Position numbers and translations under genes: made by a program
In this document: piece by piece, positions 1 to 8,092 of the stretch
How the letters are laid out: the number at the start of each line of letters is the position of its first letter
How positions within the stretch are numbered: position 1 is the stretch's first letter
The notes under the pieces: generated by a model
What the model saw: the letters and a program-made list of their open reading frames with translations, nothing else
Told to the model about the DNA's origin: nothing
Databases searched by the model: none
Assembly (NCBI GenBank): GCA_009392775.1
Contig: VFFT01000064.1
Span: 1 to 35,972, forward strand
Length of the DNA: 35,972 nucleotides
Source of the DNA: SAR202 cluster bacterium
GTDB taxonomy: Bacteria; Chloroflexota; Dehalococcoidia; UBA3495
Direction of reading: 5' to 3'

Positions 1-22
1 TGTGATCTGAGGATAAATATTT

Positions 23-676
23 ATGAACTTGGGTCTTCGTACTATGCAGGCTGAAGATATTGAAGAAGTGCTAGAGATAGAGAAAGAGGCATTTTCTCCA
101 TTATGGCCGGGAACTTCCTTCAAACGTCAGCTTAGCAATAGATATTCATCTTACTTAGTTGCATATGATAGTCTCGTTGAATCTCAGGTAGCGCCGATTG
201 ATCAATATGAGATTAGCCGGCAGGAAGGCCCATGGCTAGAAACTTTCTTCCATGCTATCAAGAATATATTCAAAAATCCTAGCCCTGACACTCCATCGTT
301 GCAGAAGCTAGCCGGTTATGTCGGTGTATGGTTTCAGGGGAATGAAGCTCACATAACTGAAATAGCCGTTAGGGAAGGACTACGTGGTCTTGGGATTGGT
401 GAATTGCTGTTGATAGGAAGCATAAGATCAGCTACTAAATATGGTTCTACGGTTGTAACTTTAGAGGTTAGGGTGTCTAACTTTATAGCGCAAAGATTGT
501 ACGAGAAATATGGATTTAGCACAGCTGGTATTAGAAAAGGATATTATTCTGATAATCGAGAAGATGCGTTGATAATGACCACAAGCCCGATTCATACACC
601 TGATTACCAAAGTCAATTTGATCTGTTGCAACAGGCGTATGCCGACAGAGGAAGGAGCATTTATATCTCAGAATGA
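23..676 (+). CDS. rimI: RimI-like GNAT N-acetyltransferase
   Basis: This is a GNAT-fold acetyltransferase that would transfer acetyl from acetyl-CoA to an amine. The best match by eye is RimI, which acetylates the N-terminal alanine of ribosomal protein S18. The acetyl-CoA loop (motif A) lies at about residues 116-130 with RGLGIG. The typical RimI segment LEVRxSNxxAxxLYxxxGF follows from about residue 147. The protein has 217 residues against about 150 for usual RimI. The extra length is an insertion at about residues 50-95, between the first strands and motif A, and a C-terminal tail of about 30 residues. GAGG at 9-12 is a somewhat distant ribosome site for the ATG. It heads a same-strand run with coaE. 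The family is clear; the exact substrate is less so because of the insertion. Confidence 0.8.
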   Translation: MNLGLRTMQAEDIEEVLEIEKEAFSPLWPGTSFKRQLSNRYSSYLVAYDSLVESQVAPIDQYEISRQEGPWLETFFHAIKNIFKNPSPDTPSLQKLAGYVGVWFQGNEAHITEIAVREGLRGLGIGELLLIGSIRSATKYGSTVVTLEVRVSNFIAQRLYEKYGFSTAGIRKGYYSDNREDALIMTTSPIHTPDYQSQFDLLQQAYADRGRSIYISE

Positions 677-751
677 CTGTCTAAAGGGTTTAGTTGACCA
701 CCTCATGCGGCCTTGATAGAATGGCCCGAGCGCTGCGAAATCGAGGGATCT

Positions 752-1363
752 ATGTTAGTCATTGGCTTGACTGGTGGTATAGGAAGTGGCAAGAGTGCGG
801 TGGCTCTTATGTTGCAGGAACTAGGAGCTGACTTAATAGACGCTGATAAAGTAGGTCATGAAGCCTATCAGATTCATTCAGAGCCGTGGCAAGCAGTAGT
901 CGATGCTTTTGGTAAGGACATCTTGGGCTCTGATGGTGATATAGACCGGAAAAAGCTTGGCTCTATAGTTTTTTCAGATCCGAGTGAATTGGACCGCTTG
1001 AACGCCATCATGCATCCCAGGATGGCAAATATAGTCAAAGAAAAAATAGAATCGCTGAAGGAATCCGGATCCAGCGTAGTTGTTCTTGAAGCAGCCGTAT
1101 TATTGGAGGCTGGTTGGGATACTCTCGTCGACGAAGTATGGACTGTTACAGCTCCGGTGGATGCTGTTCTCGAGCGACTGAAGGCACGTAATGGCATGGC
1201 CTCGGATGAAGCTAATCGAAGAATAGCTGCTCAGATGTCTGTTGAAGACAGATTGAAGTCCTCTCAGGCTGAAATAAACAATAATGGTGATATTATATTA
1301 CTTGGTAAGACTGTCCGGGAATTATGGGAAGATAGAGTCAAAACGAAAGTTGGGAAGGTATAA
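752..1363 (+). CDS. coaE: Dephospho-CoA kinase
   Basis: CoaE performs the last step of coenzyme A synthesis, ATP-dependent phosphorylation of dephospho-CoA at the 3' hydroxyl of the ribose. The P-loop [11 protein letters not shown] is at residues 5-15, followed by the [10 protein letters not shown] stretch, the MHPRM segment and the LLEAGWD region, all typical of the family. I chose ATG 752 over an upstream TTG at 713 because the family normally starts a few residues before the P-loop and GAGGGA (743-748) sits just ahead. This gives 203 residues, the normal length. The stop codon overlaps the ATG of the next gene (TAATG), which suggests translational coupling. A Nudix hydrolase resembling CoA pyrophosphatases lies two genes downstream. 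Confidence 0.93.
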   Translation: MLVIGLTGGIGSGKSAVALMLQELGADLIDADKVGHEAYQIHSEPWQAVVDAFGKDILGSDGDIDRKKLGSIVFSDPSELDRLNAIMHPRMANIVKEKIESLKESGSSVVVLEAAVLLEAGWDTLVDEVWTVTAPVDAVLERLKARNGMASDEANRRIAAQMSVEDRLKSSQAEINNNGDIILLGKTVRELWEDRVKTKVGKV

Positions 1364-2256
1364 TGGTAGAAGCTGCTGAACCTCAATTTAAAGAATATGC
1401 AATAGAAGAATTTCTCGTTAGAAGTGAACCCTACTATCGCCCTGTCGGTGACGAAATGGAGTTGTTTACAGCTGCATACGAGCAACATATACCAGTATTG
1501 TTAAAAGGGCCGACAGGTTGTGGGAAAACCAGATTCGTTGAATACATGGCTTGGAAATTGGGTAGACCCCTAACAGTTGCCAAAGATTCGCCCGCCCAAC
1601 CGGTCAACGAAGGAGAAGTGAGAGTGCCCTTGGTTACAATCGCTTGTCATGAAGACTTGACCGCGAGTGACTTGGTGGGAAGGTATCTTTTGGATGCAAA
1701 TGGTACTAGATGGATAGATGGACCCATGACAAGGGCAGTAAAAACAGGAGCCATTTTATATCTGGATGAGGTAGTAGAGGCAAGGAAAGATACTACTGTG
1801 CTAATCCATCCACTTACAGACCACCGAAGAATATTACCAATAGAGAAAACAGGTTCTATAGTAGAAGCTGATGACCGGTTTTTGCTATGCATATCTTACA
1901 ACCCGCATTACCAAAGTGCTTTAAAGGATCTTAAGCATAGTACCCGCCAAAGATTTATATCAGTAGAATTTGACTATCCACCGGCTGATGTCGAAGCGGA
2001 AATTGTCCAGAACGAAAGCGGATGTACATCTGATCAGGCAGAGGCATTGGCTAAACTCGGCGAGAAAGTTAGGAATCTTAGAGAGCATGGGTTGCAAGAA
2101 GGAGCAAGCACTAGGTTGCTTATATACGCTGGACGACTTATGAGCCAGGGGATTAAGCCTAGAAGAGCGTGCCAGGTGGCGATCGTCTGGACATTGACAG
2201 ATGAGGCCGAGTTGCAGAGAAGTGTTGAAGAGGTTGTAACCTCAATCTTTGAATAA
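1363..2256 (+). CDS. MoxR/CbbQ-type AAA+ ATPase
   Basis: This is an AAA+ ATPase of the CbbQ/NorQ branch of MoxR proteins. These work with a VWA-domain partner to remodel or activate a target enzyme (CbbQO acts on Rubisco, NorQD on nitric oxide reductase). Walker A GPTGCGKT is at residues 49-56, Walker B ILYLDE at 131-136 and the sensor-1 asparagine near 180. Arginines in STRQRF (about 193-198) probably act as the finger. Length (297) is slightly above the usual 260-290. Its start overlaps the coaE stop by one base. The likely partner is the large VWA protein at 2858-6130, separated from it only by the Nudix gene. No Rubisco or NO reductase is visible, so the client is unknown. Confidence 0.88.
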   Translation: MVEAAEPQFKEYAIEEFLVRSEPYYRPVGDEMELFTAAYEQHIPVLLKGPTGCGKTRFVEYMAWKLGRPLTVAKDSPAQPVNEGEVRVPLVTIACHEDLTASDLVGRYLLDANGTRWIDGPMTRAVKTGAILYLDEVVEARKDTTVLIHPLTDHRRILPIEKTGSIVEADDRFLLCISYNPHYQSALKDLKHSTRQRFISVEFDYPPADVEAEIVQNESGCTSDQAEALAKLGEKVRNLREHGLQEGASTRLLIYAGRLMSQGIKPRRACQVAIVWTLTDEAELQRSVEEVVTSIFE

Positions 2257-2268
2257 CCAAGAGATCTA

Positions 2269-2838
2269 ATGTCCCAATTCAGCCTAGCGGCTCTGAGATC
2301 AAATCTTGATAGACATGACGTGAGACAGATCGATCCAGATGGATTAATGCCTGCCGCGGTCATGATCTTGTTGTACGATAAAGATGGTGAATACTGCGTT
2401 CTTCTGAACAAGAGATCACAACTCGTAGAACACCATAAAGGCGAGATGTCTTTTCCTGGCGGAGCCAAGGATCCCACGGATATGGATTTTCTAGACACCG
2501 CTTTGAGGGAAACAGAAGAAGAGATGGGTATATCTAGATCAGATATTACCGTTCTAGGTCAGTTGGACGATATAATTACTCGGAGTGATTTCATAGTTAA
2601 AGTATACGTCGGAACTATCCCTTATCCCTATGAGTTTCGTCCCAGCGAGATAGAAATTGCCGAGGTAGTAGAAACCCCAATAAAACACTTGTTAGATTCT
2701 AAGAGTCTAAGGTATGAATCGAGATGGGTAGACGGAGAAGCGACAACCTCGGTATCTTACGCTTATCAGGATTACTTAGTGTTTGGTGCCACAGCTAAGA
2801 TTCTTCAACAATTACTCAATATAGTTGATGAAGGCTAA
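2269..2838 (+). CDS. Nudix hydrolase, CoA pyrophosphatase-like
   Basis: The Nudix box runs from G65 to I88, ending RETEEEMGI. It has Asp in place of the first Glu, as is common in the CoA pyrophosphatase (NudL/PCD1) subfamily. It is preceded at about 46-65 by LNKRS...HKGEMSFPGG, which matches the extra motif of that subfamily (LLTxR...GxxxFPGG). The predicted activity is cleavage of CoA or its derivatives into 3',5'-ADP and phosphopantetheine. Length (189) fits. It lies 12 nt after the AAA+ gene and 19 nt before the VWA gene, so it is probably co-transcribed with both. Its presence in a run with coaE suggests local CoA handling, but that link is inference. Confidence 0.85.
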   Translation: MSQFSLAALRSNLDRHDVRQIDPDGLMPAAVMILLYDKDGEYCVLLNKRSQLVEHHKGEMSFPGGAKDPTDMDFLDTALRETEEEMGISRSDITVLGQLDDIITRSDFIVKVYVGTIPYPYEFRPSEIEIAEVVETPIKHLLDSKSLRYESRWVDGEATTSVSYAYQDYLVFGATAKILQQLLNIVDEG

Positions 2839-2857
2839 TTGATGGGAGGTATTTCCT

Positions 2858-5800
2858 TTGACTAGTAATTCCAATAATGATATTGAATCATCACTGAGCC
2901 AGTTCCCGCCTGCCGTGCTTGAGGCGTTTCAAGAAGCTTCTGAGGCAATGGATTCAGCGTTCAATGACGAAGAATTTAATCTATGGGCAAAAGAGGGGAT
3001 ATCTATTGCCGGACAAACAGTGAGGTCTTGGGAATCAGCTGTTGAGTATTACAGGGTAGGATCTCATGTGGCACGAGCCTTGGCATTCCCATCATTCATG
3101 CAATGGGCAAGATGCGGTACATACCTGGCTCAGGATTCTCCTGCTCTCGCGGTAGCATTCTTTAAAGCAAGTCCACTGATTGTTGGAAACTTGAGGCCCC
3201 AGTATATCCCTAGATGGGCTGGGCTAGGACGTAGTTTGTACAAGGGTACCTGGAAATCCAGTACATTGTCGGCCAAATTCTTTGAAGTGAGTCCGGACCT
3301 TATTAGAAGTCTCCCATTCTGGGACGTAGAAGTGTTTGCGTCTCTCATAGAATCATTATCCTATAAATCTTACGATGTCAGCATGGAGTGCCTAGTGCTG
3401 GGACGCGACGTCCTACCAGCAATGGGTCGGGAACGTGAGGCCTTTTTGTCAATGTGCAGGGCGCTTACCGATAGTAATTGGAGGGAAGTAAAGACTTGTT
3501 TAGAACTCGCTCCTAGGGCACTGCAGCAAATAGATGAGGGTCAGACGGGTAGATTTCTAAAATTAGGGGAAAGATTGGCTAAAACTGGTTTAAGGGAAAC
3601 GGCTAAATTTTTAGCAGATGGTACCTCTACATTAGCCCAGATTCCCCAAACATCTCAAACACATATTCTAGATTTAGCTGAGGGTTTGCTCGCTACTTCT
3701 CCTGATGCTGTTGCACCCTTTCTGAAGAGTCTTGATGTCGTTTTGAATAGAATAACCATGAACCAGTTAGATACGTGGTACCAACACGGTGTCGAAATGC
3801 TAAAAGAGAACCCTGACAGTGGGATTGCGTTTTTCAAGATAGAATCTACTACGTCTGAATCTATGTTGGAGACGCTGTCGTCAAGCTTGGAGCTTGAAAG
3901 GGTTAAAGGAGTCGTAAAGCTGTATTGTAGTGCTCTATCAGGGTCGACGATTGATGTTCTTGATACACAGGAGTTGGTCAACAAAAATATTGGATGGGTA
4001 GACGAAGATACAGCCTCCACGGATGGAACAAAAGTATTTCTGCCTCCGATTGTGGATCATTATCCACGTAAAGATGAGAACTTCTCGTGGTTCAAAGTAG
4101 TCGCGACACATCAAGTTGGCCATTTAGAATTTGGTAGTTTTAATTTCGTTTTTGAAAAATCTGCGGCATGCTTTGAGGAACAGAGGCGAGCGGAATTGGA
4201 ATTAAGCCAAAACGAACGACAGGCAGCTTTACTCCGTGAAATGGGAGACGACGCTCCTGACATAAGTGATCAAGCGCAGGCCTATACCGATATAGGCAGA
4301 TTCCTTAATTTATTTGAAGACCGCAAATTAGCGTTCGATCTATTTACCGTATTGGAAGACTGCAGACTGGATTACCGTATTAAGATGGAATATCCAGGTA
4401 TAAGGACGGCTTCCGAGCGAGTTCAAATAGAAGCCAGGTCTGGTCGGCCTGAAATACAAGAACTACCTCTTCAGCAAGCTCTTGTTGAGCTCTTAATTCA
4501 TATGAGTCTCGAGCAGTTTACTGATTTGATGGTACCAACAGAGTATAAGGAAGAATCTGTGATGCTTTCGCAGATATTGCACACTCTCAGGGATGTACGT
4601 GCCAATGTAGAAGATACTACTGAGGCGGCACTCAGGGCTTACGAAATCATACATCGAATAGAAAATACAGAAGAAGAAGAAGAACAATGGCAGCCGGAGG
4701 ATCTGGATGATCCAGGTGATTTTTCAGAAGAACAGTATGAATCTATGCTGGATAAACTAAGCGCTGGCCAACAGGACGGCGAAGGAGGAGAAGGAGGAGA
4801 AGGAAACCCTTACGAATCCCCTGAACCGGTGGATTACAGAGGAGACTTCAAGCCAGAGATGGTCCAACTATTAACCAAGTTGCAAAGTGATAAGGGCGAA
4901 GCTGGCGAAGGTGAGGCTCTATCGCAGGAGCAACTGGAACAGATGCTTGAAGATAGTGCCGAATTAGAGCTGGACGCCGAACAAGGTGATATTAGCAATA
5001 GCACTTCTATGTTTGCTCAAAATATTATGAAGGAGGCCGGAGTTCCTCCTCCTGATTCAGAATCAGGAGAGGGATATGGCCCGCTACTTCATGATGATGA
5101 CCAAGGCGGAGAGTTAGAAGCCCGTGAGCCAAAAGCGTACCTATACGATGAGTGGGATTTCAGGGCGGGTGATTATAAACCACGGTGGTGCATAGTAAAA
5201 GAAAAGGTTTTAGATGAAGGGGAGTCAGTCTTTTACAATGAGTCTATAAAAAACTTTAGTTCTCTTTTGAACCATGTGAAGAGGCAGTTTGAACTGATAA
5301 TGCCAGAAACTTTCCGTAAAACTTATCGGTTGGTTGACGGCGAGGATATAGATTTAAATGCTGCTATCGAAGCCTGGGCAGACGTCCGGATGAATGTTCC
5401 TCCTGATGAGAAAATATATTGGCGTAGAAATAAGATTGAACGAGACGTTTCAGTTGTGTTTTTGCTGGATATGAGTGCGTCAACAGCTGAAGCAATAGAT
5501 GAAGGGAGAAACACAGTAGATGATAGGGATGCTCCAGACGATCCTGTAGAGTATATGGTGTGGTTACGGCGCCGCAGAGAAGGTCTTGTAAGGAGACACT
5601 ACAAGCGCATCATAGATTTGGAAAAAGAGAGTACGACTTTATTGATACAGGCCTTAGAATCTATTGGTGACACGTATGGTATATATGGTTTCTCTGGTTA
5701 TGGTCGTGAAAATGTTGAATTCTACGTGATCAAGGATATTGAAGAAAGTTTCAACGAGAAAATAAAGCGCAGAATAGATAAGATTACCCCGCTACATGCT

Positions 5801-6130
5801 ACTAGAATGGGTTCAGCTGTGAGGCATGCAATTACCAAATTGGAAAATCAACCTTCTACTAGAAAAATACTGTTTTTGATCAGTGACGGGCGACCTCAAG
5901 ATAGAGGTTACAGTAGAGAAGGCGTTGAAAAAGAATATGCAGTCCATGATACCTATAAGGCCTTGCAGGAAGCGAGGCAGAAGGATATAACACCTTTTTG
6001 CTTAACAGTGGATAAATCAGGGCATGACTACCTGAAACAGATGTGTGGTGATATGAGCTACGAAGTTCTTGATGATATTTGGGCTTTACCTGAACGTTTA
6101 CCAATGCTATATAGAAAATTGACTATGTAA
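2858..6130 (+). CDS. Large CbbO/NorD-like VWA-domain protein
   Basis: This 1090-residue protein is the probable partner of the AAA+ ATPase upstream. The C-terminal von Willebrand A domain has a full MIDAS set: DMSAS at 871-875, a threonine in the HATRMGSA stretch and ISDGRPQD. The first 400 residues are a helical, repeat-like region. The middle contains H418-QVG-H422 and, about 80 residues later, LEDCRLDYR. These correspond to the HxxxH and ED.R signatures of NorD/CobT-type VWA proteins and recall a degenerate zinc peptidase fold. An acidic, Gly/Glu-rich linker lies at about 600-690. No signal peptide is seen, so it is probably cytoplasmic. The TTG start is supported by GGGAGGT at 2844-2850. 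The helical N-terminal extension makes it longer than typical NorD or CbbO. Confidence 0.85.
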   Translation: MTSNSNNDIESSLSQFPPAVLEAFQEASEAMDSAFNDEEFNLWAKEGISIAGQTVRSWESAVEYYRVGSHVARALAFPSFMQWARCGTYLAQDSPALAVAFFKASPLIVGNLRPQYIPRWAGLGRSLYKGTWKSSTLSAKFFEVSPDLIRSLPFWDVEVFASLIESLSYKSYDVSMECLVLGRDVLPAMGREREAFLSMCRALTDSNWREVKTCLELAPRALQQIDEGQTGRFLKLGERLAKTGLRETAKFLADGTSTLAQIPQTSQTHILDLAEGLLATSPDAVAPFLKSLDVVLNRITMNQLDTWYQHGVEMLKENPDSGIAFFKIESTTSESMLETLSSSLELERVKGVVKLYCSALSGSTIDVLDTQELVNKNIGWVDEDTASTDGTKVFLPPIVDHYPRKDENFSWFKVVATHQVGHLEFGSFNFVFEKSAACFEEQRRAELELSQNERQAALLREMGDDAPDISDQAQAYTDIGRFLNLFEDRKLAFDLFTVLEDCRLDYRIKMEYPGIRTASERVQIEARSGRPEIQELPLQQALVELLIHMSLEQFTDLMVPTEYKEESVMLSQILHTLRDVRANVEDTTEAALRAYEIIHRIENTEEEEEQWQPEDLDDPGDFSEEQYESMLDKLSAGQQDGEGGEGGEGNPYESPEPVDYRGDFKPEMVQLLTKLQSDKGEAGEGEALSQEQLEQMLEDSAELELDAEQGDISNSTSMFAQNIMKEAGVPPPDSESGEGYGPLLHDDDQGGELEAREPKAYLYDEWDFRAGDYKPRWCIVKEKVLDEGESVFYNESIKNFSSLLNHVKRQFELIMPETFRKTYRLVDGEDIDLNAAIEAWADVRMNVPPDEKIYWRRNKIERDVSVVFLLDMSASTAEAIDEGRNTVDDRDAPDDPVEYMVWLRRRREGLVRRHYKRIIDLEKESTTLLIQALESIGDTYGIYGFSGYGRENVEFYVIKDIEESFNEKIKRRIDKITPLHATRMGSAVRHAITKLENQPSTRKILFLISDGRPQDRGYSREGVEKEYAVHDTYKALQEARQKDITPFCLTVDKSGHDYLKQMCGDMSYEVLDDIWALPERLPMLYRKLTM

Positions 6131-6146
6131 ATATCTATATAGATAT
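6131..6146. repeat. 16-bp AT-rich palindrome
   Basis: A perfect 16-bp palindrome, ATATCTAT followed by its reverse complement. It starts right after the VWA stop codon and abuts the larger palindrome that follows. Confidence 0.75.
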
Positions 6147-6196
6147 AGCTAAAATGAAGATGGGGTTGAATATTCAACCCCATCTTCATTTTAGCT
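6147..6196. terminator. 50-bp perfect palindrome, bidirectional terminator
   Basis: A perfect 50-bp inverted repeat with no loop; the centre is GAATATTC at about 6168-6175. It lies between the convergent stops of the VWA gene (6130) and the cinA-like gene (6198). AAAATGAAGATGGGG on one side and its complement on the other give A/T-rich ends that act as U-tracts on both strands. A factor-independent terminator serving both genes is the simplest reading. Confidence 0.85.
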
Positions 6197-6197
6197 C

Positions 6198-7430
6198 TTA
6201 ATTAGCTTGTTTTATTAGTTTTAGTAATTCGGTGAGAGCAGTGTTAGAGGCTCTGCGCTTTATCTGAAGTCTGCGAGGCGGTAGTTTTAAAGATATATTT
6301 CTTTGCTGATCGCGGCTGGATATTGATATATGAACTTGACCCACGGGTGTATTTTCTAGCTCGTTTGGCCCTAGTACTCCTATGACAGCCAATCCGAAGT
6401 CAGTGTTTAATGTTTCTCTTATGACCTCTGATGCTTTCTGAGCGAAACTGGGATTCAGATATGATTCTTGTTCTTGGTTATCGCTGGTTAATTTCAATTT
6501 ATCTAATAATATTGGTGTCGGTGCGATAATGCTGCCTTTTAGGAATGATGCACTTTCCGGTATATGAGTAATGTTGTCTGATAGGAATCCTCCAGTGCAG
6601 CAATCAATTATACCCAGAGTCATTTCGCGCTGGATAAGTTCGCGTCCTACACATAAAGCAGGGGTGTCATCGTCGTACCCCCAGATATAATCTGCCAAAC
6701 GACTACTTATTGCATTTTCTACAGGGTCAATTAATTTCTGAGCAGATGATTGATCCGCTGCTCGCGCGATTATTCTCAGGTGTATACCGTCGGCTTTTGA
6801 GTATATTCCCAAATATGGATTTTCATTTCCGAAAAATTCATCCATAATCTCGTCGATTGCTGACTCTGACATACCTATAGTCTTAACATTTCTGGTTAAT
6901 GTGACTTCATCGTGCACTAATCTCCGGAGATGTGGTTGTATCTCGTTATTCCACATGGGATTCATTTCAGAGGGTGGTCCTGGCATACATATAATATGGG
7001 TCCCATTTTTTTCCGCCCACCATCCTGGGGCAGTTCCATTCGGATTATCAATAAATCTCGCTGAGGGAATTAAGTTGGCCTGTTTTATATTTGCCTGAGG
7101 CATCGGTGTACCACGAGATTCAAAGTAGTTTTGTAGTTTCACAACTACTTCCTGTTGAACATTCGCAGTTTCTCCTAGCGCTAGAGCGATTGCTTCACGG
7201 GTCAGATCGTCTTGTGTGGGGCCTAATCCACCTGTCGTGAAAATGAAGTCAATGTTTCCTATTCCATTTGAAAATGCTTCTGTAAGTGCTTCCAGATCAT
7301 CCCCTATACCTGTTATTCGATCTACTTGTATACCGAGAGGCGGGAGCTTAGAAGCTATCCATGAGCCATTTGTATCGGACAGTTCCCCCATTAGAAGTTC
7401 AGTACCTATTGCAAATATCTCGGCTTTCAT
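6198..7430 (-). CDS. cinA: CinA-like protein with divergent C-terminal domain
   Basis: The N-terminal part is a MoaB/MogA-like (MoCF) domain with TTGGLGPTQDDLT at 65-77 and the CMPGPPSEM loop at 148-156. In CinA this domain cleaves ADP-ribose type pyrophosphates. The C-terminal domain corresponds to the NMN deamidase (PncC) of the pyridine nucleotide cycle, but its hallmark AESCTGG reads IDCCTGG at 275-281. The GGVVxYxN..K segment reads GSIIAPTPILLDK, so the usual Ser, Tyr and Lys are not present. Deamidase activity is therefore doubtful. I chose ATG 7430 because GAGGG lies just upstream on the minus strand; a start 12 codons earlier (7466) is open but lacks family similarity. Length (410) is normal. 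Confidence 0.85.
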   Translation of the reverse strand: MKAEIFAIGTELLMGELSDTNGSWIASKLPPLGIQVDRITGIGDDLEALTEAFSNGIGNIDFIFTTGGLGPTQDDLTREAIALALGETANVQQEVVVKLQNYFESRGTPMPQANIKQANLIPSARFIDNPNGTAPGWWAEKNGTHIICMPGPPSEMNPMWNNEIQPHLRRLVHDEVTLTRNVKTIGMSESAIDEIMDEFFGNENPYLGIYSKADGIHLRIIARAADQSSAQKLIDPVENAISSRLADYIWGYDDDTPALCVGRELIQREMTLGIIDCCTGGFLSDNITHIPESASFLKGSIIAPTPILLDKLKLTSDNQEQESYLNPSFAQKASEVIRETLNTDFGLAVIGVLGPNELENTPVGQVHISISSRDQQRNISLKLPPRRLQIKRRASNTALTELLKLIKQAN

Positions 7431-7536
7431 AAAACCCTCATTTTGTTCAGTCTGTTGATGATTCAATGATGGATGCGGTATTGTTATCTACTTGATGATA
7501 GTAGAAGAGCTCGCACTCTGTTGTGGTGTTTAACGG

Positions 7537-8091
7537 TTACGAGTTTTCAGATGGATCTTGCTCGTCTGGGTAAGGAGGACTTATGGCCAAGTTGTTCACT
7601 ACTAAGGCCCAGACTTGTGGTACTGTGAATAGTTGAGGATCATCTGCTATAGCAGCATACTGATTCGCCTCGTCAGGTGTTTTGTATCCGAGGTGTAATT
7701 CCCTAGTCACTCCGCTCCTCTCAGTGATACGAGCGATGGTCTGAGGTGGATCAAGGCCATATTCGGAAAGCGTTCCTCTCCCACTGTCTAGCACCCTGTT
7801 TACTTGTGGGCCACTCAAAACAAGTGTGGTTCCACTCCATTTTTCTATGGGGACAGGTATCGGTCCGTCGGCAGATTCTATATACCAATCGGTACTTCCA
7901 GGTTTCTTGTAGTAATTGATGGTGGTGTCTGAATGAGTTACCTCAATACCCACAATGGAACGGTCGTCCATTTTATACAACCACGGTTGTTTTTCTTTGC
8001 GATCTCCTTGGTCAGTAATACGGATTACACCATACGTTCCTGCGAATAGCACCAGTATTGCTACTAATAATATGGACAATCTTACGTTCAT
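7537..8091 (-). CDS. DUF4340-like membrane-anchored subunit of ABC-2 system
   Basis: A 184-residue protein with one N-terminal membrane segment (about 5-24) and a soluble, presumably extracytoplasmic remainder. The pattern of IxxIEV, a Trp-rich strand region, YGLDPPQTIARI and LHLGYKTP resembles DUF4340 domains. These commonly follow GldG-like genes in ABC-2 clusters. It begins one base after the GldG-like gene ends, so it is the last gene of the four-gene unit. Its biochemical role is not known. It is short for DUF4340, whose members often carry two or three repeats. Confidence 0.7.
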   Translation of the reverse strand: MNVRLSILLVAILVLFAGTYGVIRITDQGDRKEKQPWLYKMDDRSIVGIEVTHSDTTINYYKKPGSTDWYIESADGPIPVPIEKWSGTTLVLSGPQVNRVLDSGRGTLSEYGLDPPQTIARITERSGVTRELHLGYKTPDEANQYAAIADDPQLFTVPQVWALVVNNLAISPPYPDEQDPSENS

Positions 8092-8092
8092 T

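Noticed and set aside
713..751. Longer coaE start at TTG 713
   Set aside because: The extra 13 residues (MIEWPERCEIEGS) lack family similarity, and GAGGGA sits ahead of ATG 752.
7431..7466. Upstream start of the CinA-like gene at 7466
   Set aside because: The added residues are polar and unlike CinA, and GAGGG precedes ATG 7430.
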